Assembly: GCF_001050275.1 (NCBI RefSeq)
Contig: NZ_BBYA01000009.1
Location: forward strand, 410,053 to 474,052
From: Leptolinea tardivitalis
GTDB lineage: Bacteria > Chloroflexota > Anaerolineae > Anaerolineales > Anaerolineaceae
Direction of reading: 5' to 3'
Length of the DNA: 64,000 bases
In this document: positions 8,734 through 16,335 of the stretch, piece by piece
Layout: each line of letters begins with the position of its first letter
Numbering within the stretch: the first letter of the stretch is position 1
The notes under the pieces: model-generated
The model's input: only the letters and a program-made list of their open reading frames with translations
Told to the model about the DNA's origin: nothing
Databases searched by the model: none
Translations under genes and position numbers: made by a program

Positions 8734-8894
8734 TTTTAATTCTCGGGACTAAATGGATTGGTTGGTTTACGATTTGTTGAAGACTGATTCTAGTACAAGG
8801 ACCACAATTGGAAGATTTTTTTGTTCAATATTCTTAAATCCCAATCTCAAAGTCCCTGGTACCTTCAGGTTCTCTTGGTCTTTTTAAGTTATGG

Positions 8895-8923
8895 TTGACA
8901 TCTTACCTCAAGAAACCTATACT
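8895..8923 (+). promoter_or_regulatory. Sigma-70-type promoter of the aldolase gene
   Basis: TTGACA at 8895-8900, a 17-base spacer and TATACT at 8918-8923 form a near-consensus housekeeping promoter. Transcription would begin around 8930, which rules out the longer open frame beginning at 8895 and supports the start at 8970. Confidence 0.75.
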
Positions 8924-8926
8924 GAC

Positions 8927-8939
8927 GATATTCAATATC
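8927..8939. promoter_or_regulatory. Palindrome at the transcription start of the aldolase gene, probable SorC operator
   Basis: GATATT-C-AATATC is a perfect 13-base palindrome lying right over the predicted transcription start. A repressor bound here would block initiation. The nearby SorC-family regulator is the obvious candidate, since a related half-site occurs upstream of its own gene. Confidence 0.5.
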
Positions 8940-8969
8940 AGTAAAATCATGCCTTATGCGGAGAGTGCT

Positions 8970-9842
8970 ATGTTTGAATCAATGAGTTGGGGAAAAAGAA
9001 ATCGTTTGTACCAGATAGTCAACCAACGGGACAACCGATGTCTTATGCTGGCCATTGATCACGGCTATTTTATGGGGCCTACTCATGGCATGGAGTTCCC
9101 ACATGAAGATACGGCAAACCTGATCCCGTATATCGATTCGCTTATGCTCAGCCCCGGGATTCTATCAACCTGTATTGATCCTCAAACCAGGGGTATAGGC
9201 TGGGTATTACGGGCCACTGGTGGAAATTCAGTGTTGGATGTGGATATTGATGACGAGGGATTGATATTGGAGGCGGAAGAAGCAGTCAGGTTGAATGCTT
9301 CCGGCGTGGCTGTTTCCATTTATGTGGGAGCAGAGCATCAACACCAGACATTACTCAACCTCTCGAAAATGATCAATGATGCTTCAAAATTCAATCTTCC
9401 GGTTCTGGGTGTGACGGCTGTTGGGAAACGTCTGTCTGATAAACGCGAAAAAAGATACCTGAGTCTGGCTTCCCGGATAGCGGCGGAATATGGCGCAGAT
9501 ATTGTCAAGACATATTATTGTGAAGGTTTTGAGGAAGTGGTGCAAAAATGCCCTGTTCCCATCGTGGTGGCGGGCGGTGCCCGGCTGGATACCTATCGTG
9601 ATGTGTTAGAGCTGACGTATAACTCCATCCAATGTGGCGCTATTGGTGTAGATATGGGACGGAACATCTGGCAATCTGAATACCCGGCGGCCATTATTCA
9701 AGCGGTCAGAGCGATTATTCATGAAGGCGCCAATGTAAAACAGGCTGCTGAGATGGTCGAATCTCTCAGCACAGAAGCCAACCGGCGAAAACCCCGATTT
9801 TCTATTTCAGACGAAGATAATAAAATCAGTTCGGTACATTAG
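8970..9842 (+). CDS. LsrF/DhnA-type class I aldolase
   Basis: The product is a 290-residue TIM-barrel aldolase of the DeoC/FbaB superfamily, LsrF/DhnA branch. The Schiff-base lysine is K180 (ADIVKTYYC) and the conserved LAIDHG motif is at 28-32. The start at 8970 is chosen because GGAGAG precedes it and because the promoter at 8895-8923 excludes longer forms. Relatives include the AI-2 catabolic thiolase LsrF, archaeal fructose-bisphosphate aldolase and ADH synthase; sequence alone does not decide between them. Control by the SorC-family protein encoded at 6690-7640 is likely from the palindrome at the transcription start. Confidence 0.88.
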   Translation: MFESMSWGKRNRLYQIVNQRDNRCLMLAIDHGYFMGPTHGMEFPHEDTANLIPYIDSLMLSPGILSTCIDPQTRGIGWVLRATGGNSVLDVDIDDEGLILEAEEAVRLNASGVAVSIYVGAEHQHQTLLNLSKMINDASKFNLPVLGVTAVGKRLSDKREKRYLSLASRIAAEYGADIVKTYYCEGFEEVVQKCPVPIVVAGGARLDTYRDVLELTYNSIQCGAIGVDMGRNIWQSEYPAAIIQAVRAIIHEGANVKQAAEMVESLSTEANRRKPRFSISDEDNKISSVH

Positions 9843-10044
9843 TTGAACCATTTATAGAATGTTTTGTTTTGTACTATGTTTTTCGGAGGCTGTCAGTTAT
9901 CTGTATAATATATAACGTAAATTGTGATTTTCCGGTTGTTTTTCTCTGGATTACCTGATGCATAAGTTGATGCAGGTTTAAACCGCTCATTTATTGCAAA
10001 AAAGTGCACATGTTTATGTCCCCATCAAAAGGGAATCCAGCCTT

Positions 10045-11604
10045 ATGAAATTTAAACCCCAAGACAGCACTCTGGGACGACGTTTTTTTCGACTATCTTT
10101 ACTGGTAGCCGCTTTTCTAATAGTTGTTATCAGCCTGATTCAGGTATTTATAAGCTATCAAGAAAAACTCCATTCTGTACAGGAAACCTTTACCGATATC
10201 CGGAATACCGAAGTGAAAGGTATCAGTACAGCCCTTTGGAATTTCAGTCTGCCTGAACTTGAAGCATTGACTGACGGCATCGCCAATCATCCTCTGATTA
10301 CCTATGTAGAAATCCGAGAGACTTCACAGAATGTACTTTATTCAGCCGGGCGTGAAAAACTGACCCAGAATGTTATCGAAGATGCCATCCCACTTGTTTA
10401 TGAAAGCAATGGTGTTAAAACAAGCATTGGAACTCTATTGATGCAAGTGGACCGTTCAAAAATTTGGGAAACCCTCTGGGATGATATCGTAGAGGTCTTG
10501 ATTTTTCGAATTGTTACTATACTGGTGATGATCTTTTTATTTGTTTTTTTGATTGATCATCAGATTACCCGGTATTTACATTACGTTTCTGAAATTTTGC
10601 AGAACTATGATCTGTCACATCTAGAGATACCGTTAAAAATAGACAAGCCAGACAATAATGATGAAATAGATCAACTGGTACATGCCTTTAATGATATGCG
10701 CCAGAGGGTATTATTCGCTAATCGTCAGCAAAATGAATCGGAAAGAAAATTCGCCACTCTGCTCGGAAATCTACCAGGGATGGCCTACCGCTGTAAATAT
10801 GATTTAAATTGGACGATGGAAGTAGTCAGTGCAGGCTGTTATTCCCTTACAGGATATCAACCGGATGATTTGATTGAAAACAATGTAATCAGCTACAGCC
10901 AAATTATCTATTTTGAAGACAGAGATATGGTCTGGAATTCCATCCATTCTCAGATAGCTAACAGCCAATCATTTGAAATTTCGTATCGAATCGTAACAAA
11001 ATCTGGAAGCATGCGGTGGGTATGGGAGCGAGGAAGCGTAATTTATTCGGAAGATCACAGTATTTCGGCTATTGAAGGATTTATATCTGACATCACAGAA
11101 AAAAAGCAACAAGAACGCGAGTTGGAAGCCATCGCATCCATGAGCTATGCCATTCGATCGGCGGAAACCAGTAAAGCAACACTTACTATTATTATGGAAC
11201 AAACCACCAGTTTGTTGAGTACAGATGGCTGCATGATTGAATTGATCGAACCTGAAACGGGTGGATCAGTCATTCAGGTGGCAAATGGTATATATGTAAA
11301 TGCGGTTGGTTCTCATATACCTGAAGGCAAAGGGCTTAACACGTACATTCGCGAAACATTGAAACCATACCTGAATAATGATGCAATAGATGATCCCAGA
11401 GTCTATCTGACAGAGATTATCAAAAAAAGCCCTGCTGTTTGCGGTGCTCCTTTAATCGCTCAAGACGAACTTATTGGTTTTCTATGGATTGGCCGAACCG
11501 ACGAAATCTCTAATAGAGTAGTCAGTGTTTTAACTGCTATTGCGGATATTGCCGCAAATGCCATACATCGGATTCGCCTCTTCCAACAAACGGAAAAAAT
11601 CTGA
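10045..11604 (+). CDS. Membrane sensor with PAS and GAF domains, 5' part of a frameshifted HD-GYP gene
   Basis: The start is the ATG at 10045, with AAAGGGAA upstream. The 519 residues contain a membrane segment near 15-37, an external sensor region of about 120 residues, a second membrane segment near 155-175, a HAMP-like linker, a PAS domain near 240-360 and a GAF domain near 370-515. The frame stops at TGA 11602-11604 just after a run of six A. Adding one A restores the frame into the next open frame without losing a residue, giving one continuous sensor of about 877 residues ending in HD-GYP. The break may be a sequencing error in the homopolymer, a real mutation, or programmed slippage. 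Confidence 0.8.
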   Translation: MKFKPQDSTLGRRFFRLSLLVAAFLIVVISLIQVFISYQEKLHSVQETFTDIRNTEVKGISTALWNFSLPELEALTDGIANHPLITYVEIRETSQNVLYSAGREKLTQNVIEDAIPLVYESNGVKTSIGTLLMQVDRSKIWETLWDDIVEVLIFRIVTILVMIFLFVFLIDHQITRYLHYVSEILQNYDLSHLEIPLKIDKPDNNDEIDQLVHAFNDMRQRVLFANRQQNESERKFATLLGNLPGMAYRCKYDLNWTMEVVSAGCYSLTGYQPDDLIENNVISYSQIIYFEDRDMVWNSIHSQIANSQSFEISYRIVTKSGSMRWVWERGSVIYSEDHSISAIEGFISDITEKKQQERELEAIASMSYAIRSAETSKATLTIIMEQTTSLLSTDGCMIELIEPETGGSVIQVANGIYVNAVGSHIPEGKGLNTYIRETLKPYLNNDAIDDPRVYLTEIIKKSPAVCGAPLIAQDELIGFLWIGRTDEISNRVVSVLTAIADIAANAIHRIRLFQQTEKI

Positions 11605-11609
11605 AACAA

Positions 11610-12677
11610 TTGATTGGATTACGCAAAATTGACAATGCCATTAATAGTAATGTTGGCTTGTCTAATACGCTTGATGTTGTTCTTCAGCAAACGATTACCC
11701 TGCTAGATGGAAATGCTGCTCAAATCATAGATTACAACGCCGAATCCAATATGGTCACATATTTAGCCGCCGGTGGGATCGATATACCAACAACACAGAA
11801 GACATCATTGCTTGATCGTAATTCTTTAATCGGGAGGGCAATTGATGAGCATAAAACTATTCGAATAGAAGATGTTCATGAATCAGACCTGCCTGTAAAT
11901 TTTCGGGCTTGGATGCAAATTCATGGCTTTGTCTCTGTGTTTACGGCACCATTAATTGTAAAAACTGATCTCCGAGGTGTATTGCAAATCTTCTTCAAAA
12001 AAGCCTTTCATCCTGATCAAGATTGGATAGATTATTTTGAGACATTGGCCGGACAGACGGCGATAGCCATAAATGAAGCTTCATTGTGGCAAAACCTCCA
12101 ACAATCCAATATGGAATTAATACAAGCCTACGATGAGACTCTGGCGGGTTGGTCAAATGCACTGGATTTGCGCGACCATGAAACAGAAGACCACACCCGG
12201 CGTGTTACGGAACTCACCCTCCGTCTGGCAAAAATGCTTGGAATAGATAGAGATGATCTGGTTGATATCCGGCGAGGAGCCTTGCTGCATGATATTGGGA
12301 AGATGGGTGTTCCTGATAATATTCTTACAAAACCGGGCAGATTAACGGCGGAAGAATGGGAAATCATGCGTAAACACCCTGTTTTTGCCTATACTCTTCT
12401 TTCTCCTATTAAATTCTTGCGAAAATCACTGGATATTCCATATTGTCATCATGAAAAATGGGATGGCACAGGCTACCCCAGGGGATTGAAAGGAGAGGAA
12501 ATACCTCTGGCTGCCCGGATTTTCGCTGTGGTGGATGTGTGGGATGCCATGACTTCTGATCGCTATTACCGGGCAGCAATGAGTAAGAAGGAAGCCGCAG
12601 ATTATATACTGGCGAATTCCGGTAAACACTTTGATCCTATGGTTGTTGAAGTATTTAAAACAATTCTCGAAGAATAA
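11610..12677 (+). CDS. GAF plus HD-GYP cyclic-di-GMP phosphodiesterase, 3' part of the same gene
   Basis: This 355-residue frame begins at a TTG with no ribosome site and is the downstream half of the sensor at 10045. It holds a second GAF domain at about 5-160 and an HD-GYP domain at about 175-355. The HD pair is seen in LLHDIGKMGVPD, and the family signature is complete in HHEKWDGTGYPRGLKGEEIP, with the later DVWDAMTSDRYYR. These residues bind the metals that hydrolyse c-di-GMP to pGpG or GMP. The catalytic half is therefore intact, and only the link to its sensor domains is in question. It ends five bases before a convergent lipoprotein gene. Confidence 0.85.
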   Translation: MIGLRKIDNAINSNVGLSNTLDVVLQQTITLLDGNAAQIIDYNAESNMVTYLAAGGIDIPTTQKTSLLDRNSLIGRAIDEHKTIRIEDVHESDLPVNFRAWMQIHGFVSVFTAPLIVKTDLRGVLQIFFKKAFHPDQDWIDYFETLAGQTAIAINEASLWQNLQQSNMELIQAYDETLAGWSNALDLRDHETEDHTRRVTELTLRLAKMLGIDRDDLVDIRRGALLHDIGKMGVPDNILTKPGRLTAEEWEIMRKHPVFAYTLLSPIKFLRKSLDIPYCHHEKWDGTGYPRGLKGEEIPLAARIFAVVDVWDAMTSDRYYRAAMSKKEAADYILANSGKHFDPMVVEVFKTILEE

Positions 12678-12682
12678 CGGTT

Positions 12683-13492
12683 TTACTTTTGATCACAATT
12701 TTCTACGATTTCTCTATACCGTGAGCTGTTTTGATATTTTTTGAATTCATCATCAAATTGCTTAATCAACTGTTCATTACTTGGATTGGCTTTCGTTAAG
12801 AGTAAATACGGTTCAAATTCGGTTAATGGCCTGTCATTAAAGGTTATCTGGTCTCTTTCTTCCTTGGTGAACTCATTATTGAGGATATATATCCCTACAT
12901 TTTTCTCCATGGGGAAAATATCGACTCGACCGGCAAGAATTTTCTTAAAATTTGCACTATCAGATGAGGCTTCCTCTAATTTCAATTGATTTGAGATTGG
13001 ATCGAATATATCGCTATAAACGTAACCACTGGTAACACCAATAGTCTTGCTTTTAATATCATCCAGTGTTTGCCATTCGAAAGGTCTGTCTACACGATGG
13101 AAGAATACCCAAACTTGTTTAGAAATAGGTAAAGAGCTGATGTAAAACTTTTCAACAGCCATCTTTGATTTTGCCCATTCCATAGTTCCATCCCAATCCC
13201 CTGTCTGTGCAAATGACAGGCTCCTGGCCCATGGAAAGAATCCGTACTGCACAGAAATTCCCATCTGAGCGAAGGTTTCTTTTACTATTTTCGAATCACA
13301 ACCGTATTCCGATAGGTTTTTACCTGTATAAGGGGGCCATTCTCCTATGGCAAGTCGGATGGTTCTATTTATTTCAGGCTGTTTTGAGTTTTCTGGTGTG
13401 GAACCGGTCAGGGAACTGTATGAAGGTTGAACCTGTCCAGAGCAGGATGCCAGAAAAATGGAAATAAGAATAATCGGAAGGAATTTGCTCAT
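12683..13492 (-). CDS. Extracellular solute-binding lipoprotein (SBP family 3)
   Basis: The 269-residue product starts with a lipoprotein signal peptide with lipobox FLASC (C17), then a periplasmic-binding-protein type II fold of the amino-acid-type family 3 (IRLAIGEWPPYTG, then IKSKTIGVTSGYVY). No permease or ATPase genes are nearby, so it may be an orphan binding protein that feeds a distant transporter or acts as a sensor partner. It is convergent with the HD-GYP gene, five bases apart. The external sensor region of that kinase-like protein could be its partner, but this is only a guess from position. Confidence 0.85.
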   Translation of the reverse strand: MSKFLPIILISIFLASCSGQVQPSYSSLTGSTPENSKQPEINRTIRLAIGEWPPYTGKNLSEYGCDSKIVKETFAQMGISVQYGFFPWARSLSFAQTGDWDGTMEWAKSKMAVEKFYISSLPISKQVWVFFHRVDRPFEWQTLDDIKSKTIGVTSGYVYSDIFDPISNQLKLEEASSDSANFKKILAGRVDIFPMEKNVGIYILNNEFTKEERDQITFNDRPLTEFEPYLLLTKANPSNEQLIKQFDDEFKKYQNSSRYREIVENCDQK

Positions 13493-13622
13493 CTGAAGAA
13501 TTTACTTTGAAAAATTCGAGAGGCAACGGGGGACCCGATTTCTGGTTATAACGAACTTTTTCTATCAGATTAATTATAGAGGGTAAATAGACCGGATTAT
13601 ATTAACAATTCCGAAAAAACTA

Positions 13623-13650
13623 TTGACAAATTTTAGGCAAGATATATAAT
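13623..13650 (+). promoter_or_regulatory. Sigma-70-type promoter of the TetR operon
   Basis: TTGACA at 13623-13628 and TATAAT at 13645-13650, both perfect consensus hexamers, are separated by 16 bases. Transcription should start around 13657, inside the palindrome that follows. Confidence 0.85.
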
Positions 13651-13655
13651 ACCTA

Positions 13656-13669
13656 TTGAACATGTTCAA
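13656..13669. promoter_or_regulatory. Probable TetR operator
   Basis: TTGAACATGTTCAA is a perfect 14-base palindrome placed over the predicted transcription start, 22 bases before the TetR gene. Its symmetry and position are what is expected for an autoregulatory TetR-family operator. Confidence 0.75.
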
Positions 13670-13690
13670 AACAGATTCAAACGAGAGACC

Positions 13691-14257
13691 ATGAAAAATA
13701 ACATCCGCGAACAAATTCTTCAGGCAACCATCCAATTGTTGGAATCAGACAATGATGCCAGCCACCTTACCGTTCGGCAGATTGCTGAAAAAGCCGGTGT
13801 CGGGCTCGGGTTGATCAATTACCACTTCAAATCCCGCGATGCACTGATCAATGATGCCATCGGAGCAATGATGTTCCATGCCGCCAAGCCTTATTTCTCC
13901 ATTCCATCTGCTTATGAAAACGACCCGGCCGATGCCATAAAGTCCATTTTCAAAGCAACTTCTGAAATAGGCATCAGGTATTCACTGGGACGATTTGCAG
14001 TTCAATACACATTGCTTAACGGAAATATGGAAGTACCTGCATTGATTGTGCCGCTTCTACGTCAATATTTCGAAGGACGAAAATCTGATCTTGAAATTCG
14101 CATGATGGCATTTTCTATGGTTACAACCATTCAAGTGGCGTACATTCGCAGCGATGCCTTCCGAATTTATGCCGGAATGGATATTCAAAATGAACAACAG
14201 AGAAATCAATTGATTGATCTTGTTGTTGACCAGTTTCTATCTAAGGAGCAAAAATGA
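13691..14257 (+). CDS. TetR-family transcriptional regulator
   Basis: The 188-residue protein has a TetR N-terminal DNA-binding domain with the helix-turn-helix at about 27-46 (TVRQIAEKAGVGLGLINYHF) and a helical ligand-binding domain of normal length. The ligand is unknown. Its gene is coupled by an ATGA overlap to a small membrane protein, and both follow a strong promoter with a palindromic operator, so the regulator most likely represses its own operon and relieves that on binding a ligand. Confidence 0.92.
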   Translation: MKNNIREQILQATIQLLESDNDASHLTVRQIAEKAGVGLGLINYHFKSRDALINDAIGAMMFHAAKPYFSIPSAYENDPADAIKSIFKATSEIGIRYSLGRFAVQYTLLNGNMEVPALIVPLLRQYFEGRKSDLEIRMMAFSMVTTIQVAYIRSDAFRIYAGMDIQNEQQRNQLIDLVVDQFLSKEQK

Positions 14258-14454
14258 AAGCAGTGAGCATTATTTTGAGTGTGGTCAGTATATTGATGAT
14301 GGGTTCCACCCTGTTATGTGGTTTCTGGCTTCGGTCTCACACCGCAGCTGGTACCGCAACGGATCCAAGTGGCGTGACATTCCATATCCAGATTGCTGTT
14401 GCTACAGTGGTTTGTGTTCTGGTTACCCTGGGAGTATTCTTATTCTCCAACTAA
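14254..14454 (+). CDS. Small two-pass membrane protein in the TetR operon
   Basis: The 66-residue product has two hydrophobic segments (about 4-26 and 44-64) joined by a short loop containing TDPSGVTFHIQ. Its start overlaps the stop of the TetR gene by four bases. Similar short membrane proteins with an ADPS-like loop motif occur downstream of TetR genes in other bacteria, but no function is known. Co-regulation with TetR suggests that it responds to, or helps tolerate, the TetR ligand. Confidence 0.7.
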   Translation: MKAVSIILSVVSILMMGSTLLCGFWLRSHTAAGTATDPSGVTFHIQIAVATVVCVLVTLGVFLFSN

Positions 14455-14477
14455 TCTGAAAATCCTTTTACCCATTA

Positions 14478-14512
14478 AAAGGCCGCATGGATTCAATTGA
14501 CATGCGGCCTTT
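14478..14512. terminator. Inverted repeat ending the TetR operon
   Basis: AAAGGCCGCATG at 14478-14489 and its perfect complement at 14501-14512 form a 12-bp stem with an 11-base loop. The U-run is short (TTT), so termination strength is uncertain. The -35 element of the SRP RNA promoter lies inside this repeat. Confidence 0.65.
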
Positions 14513-14525
14513 CCTAAGGTATGCT
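14497..14525 (+). promoter_or_regulatory. Promoter of the SRP RNA gene
   Basis: TTGACA at 14497-14502, a 17-base spacer and TATGCT at 14520-14525 match the housekeeping promoter consensus. The predicted start, about seven bases on, falls at 14532, exactly where the paired 5' end of the SRP RNA begins. Confidence 0.75.
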
Positions 14526-14531
14526 TACGCC

Positions 14532-14640
14532 GCGTTCGGGTGGGACCGGCGCGGCAGAATCTTTCGAACCCCGCCAGGTCTGAGAGGAAGCAACGGTAAG
14601 GAGGACACTCTGGGTGCCGCCGGGAAACCTGCCCGAACGC
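14532..14640 (+). ncRNA. ffs: Signal recognition particle RNA (bacterial small type, 4.5S)
   Basis: The 109-base segment contains the conserved helix 8 core of bacterial SRP RNA: GCCAGGTC at 14573-14580, then a GAGA tetraloop, GGAAGCAACGG and TAAGGA, and further on GTGCCG. The 5' end GCGTTCGGG pairs perfectly with the 3' end CCCGAACGC, and inner CGGC/GCCG segments extend the rod, giving the hairpin typical of the short type. It binds Ffh and guides membrane protein targeting. It has its own promoter (14497-14525) and lies just before a methyltransferase gene whose ribosome site begins 14 bases after the RNA. Confidence 0.93.
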
Positions 14641-14664
14641 ATTTTGTTAAGCTGGAGACCGGAT

Positions 14665-15549
14665 ATGATGGAAAAAACACCGCCCGTTTGCAGTTATGAG
14701 GGTTCAGATTATCAAAAAAGTTTTTGGGATGAAGGTGGACGGGCGTATGAGGATGCCGCAGAAGAAAGAGCCCTTCGCCGTTTATTACCGTCAAATGGAA
14801 ATATGCTCCTTGAGCTCGGCGCAGGTGCCGGCCGGAATACCCCCCGGTATCGTGGATACAAACAGATCACCCTCGTGGATTTTTCCCTGACACAACTGCA
14901 GCAGGCCAGCCAGAGGCTTGGGCAATCTGACCGCTACCGGTATGTGGCTGCTGATATTTACAGACTGCCATTTGGTGAAAACCAGTTTGATGCCGCCACA
15001 ATGATTCGAACCTTGCATCACATGAAAGACGCTCCTCTGGCATTGAAAAAAATTCATGCCTGCCTGAAGCCGGGAGCAACATTTATTCTTGAATATGCCA
15101 ATAAACTCAATTTAAAGGCGATACTGCGGTATGCTCTTAAGCGTCAGACCTGGAGCCCGTATACATTAGAACCTGTCGAATTTGTCGAATTGAATTTTGA
15201 TTTCCATCCCCGGGCTATCCGTAATTGGCTGTTTGACGCCGGTTATACACTTGAACGCCAGGTGACAGTTTCACATTTCAGGGTTGGATTTTTGAAACGA
15301 TTATTTCCGGCGAATTTTCTGGCAACACTTGATTCCTGGGCATCCTTTACCGGCGGTTGGTGGCAGTTAACTCCCAGTGTATTTACCCGGTCAATCGTGA
15401 CGGCAAAGGAAAATTCAACTACCGGATCGTTTTTCTGTTGCCCGTCCTGTGGATCCGCATTGCAGGATACCCCGCCAGAACTGGTTTGTCAGGCCTGCGG
15501 AAAGAAATACCCAGTGGTTGATGGAATCTACGATTTTCGATCTGCCTGA
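14665..15549 (+). CDS. SAM-dependent methyltransferase with C-terminal zinc ribbon
   Basis: The start at 14665 (or 14668) has GGAG 7-10 bases upstream; longer forms would overlap the SRP RNA. The 294-residue product has a class I methyltransferase domain with motif I LELGAGAGR (49-57), acidic D72 after the second strand, and a post-motif region MIRTLHHMKD typical of the Methyltransf_11 group. The C-terminus carries a Trm112-like zinc ribbon with two CxxC pairs (CPSC and CQAC). A zinc ribbon fused to a methyltransferase is seen in proteins that modify lipids, quinones or RNA bases. The substrate is unknown. The 3' end overlaps the convergent methyltransferase gene by 22 bases. Confidence 0.88.
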   Translation: MMEKTPPVCSYEGSDYQKSFWDEGGRAYEDAAEERALRRLLPSNGNMLLELGAGAGRNTPRYRGYKQITLVDFSLTQLQQASQRLGQSDRYRYVAADIYRLPFGENQFDAATMIRTLHHMKDAPLALKKIHACLKPGATFILEYANKLNLKAILRYALKRQTWSPYTLEPVEFVELNFDFHPRAIRNWLFDAGYTLERQVTVSHFRVGFLKRLFPANFLATLDSWASFTGGWWQLTPSVFTRSIVTAKENSTTGSFFCCPSCGSALQDTPPELVCQACGKKYPVVDGIYDFRSA

Positions 15550-16283
15550 ATTTTTTCAACCACCCAGAAATGCGATAACCCCAGGCCACGCAGGGGTGTT
15601 TTTTCCAGCCATTGTAGAAAGCCCCGCAATGCTTTTCCTAATGCCGGTGCACGGGCAATGATATTGTCGTATGCACCAAATATCACTGTGCGGTATTCAA
15701 AACGCACTGGATGCCCTGAAAACAGGCGTTCCAGGTCTTTGCGGGTATATACATTCACATGAGGGGCAAGTTTGTCGCGCCAGACTCGGGGAAGATAATT
15801 AATAAAGAAAATATTTCCAAAGTGATACTGCCCATGCCAGTAAAACCCATGGGTTTCAAAAGGGTACCCCCGGTTCGGGACAAATAATATCAGCCGGCCG
15901 CCGGGTTTTAACACCCGCACAATTTCGTTAATGGTTAATTGATCGTCCTGAACATGTTCCAGAACTTCATGACTGAGAACCAGATCAAACGAATTGTCAG
16001 GAAAGGGAAGGTGTTCTCCAACACCGGCTAAAGTGATCGGGCCTTTCTTATGGGCTTCGAGGGCGCGTTCAAATTCAATATCCAAACCGACTGACATGGA
16101 TGCCTGTTCTGCCAGTTTGGCCAGATAGGAACCGACCCCGCAGCCATCCACAAGCACCTGTCCTGATGTTCGCTCACCGGCAGCCTGCCGGATAAGAGCC
16201 AGCCGGCGTTCCTGCCCGGCACGCCAGACATAGGATGGCTCGCCGCGCAGGGCGGCTTTGGAGGATGGATTATGATCAGTCAA
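15528..16283 (-). CDS. SAM-dependent methyltransferase
   Basis: The 251-residue protein has class I methyltransferase motifs: motif I VDGCGVGSYL (about 44-53), the acidic residue in GLDIEFE, FDLVLSHEVLEHV and the post-motif VLKPGGRLILFVPN. The segment FYWHGQYHFGN and the later hydrophobic helices resemble methyltransferases that act on sugars or lipids, but no substrate is certain. It is convergent with the preceding methyltransferase gene and overlaps its last 22 bases. Confidence 0.86.
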   Translation of the reverse strand: MTDHNPSSKAALRGEPSYVWRAGQERRLALIRQAAGERTSGQVLVDGCGVGSYLAKLAEQASMSVGLDIEFERALEAHKKGPITLAGVGEHLPFPDNSFDLVLSHEVLEHVQDDQLTINEIVRVLKPGGRLILFVPNRGYPFETHGFYWHGQYHFGNIFFINYLPRVWRDKLAPHVNVYTRKDLERLFSGHPVRFEYRTVIFGAYDNIIARAPALGKALRGFLQWLEKTPLRGLGLSHFWVVEKIQADRKS

Positions 16284-16335
16284 AGGAGTGATTTCCTGAA
16301 TTGAGTAAGATGCGCCCTATTGTAACCTGAGATGC

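Noticed and set aside
9970..10044. GGTTTAAACC palindrome at 9975-9984 as an operator
   Set aside because: Only ten bases long, AT-rich and without a promoter match around it; too weak to claim.
14487..14699. 70-residue open frame on the plus strand
   Set aside because: It lies over the SRP RNA gene and methyltransferase start; it has no start signal.
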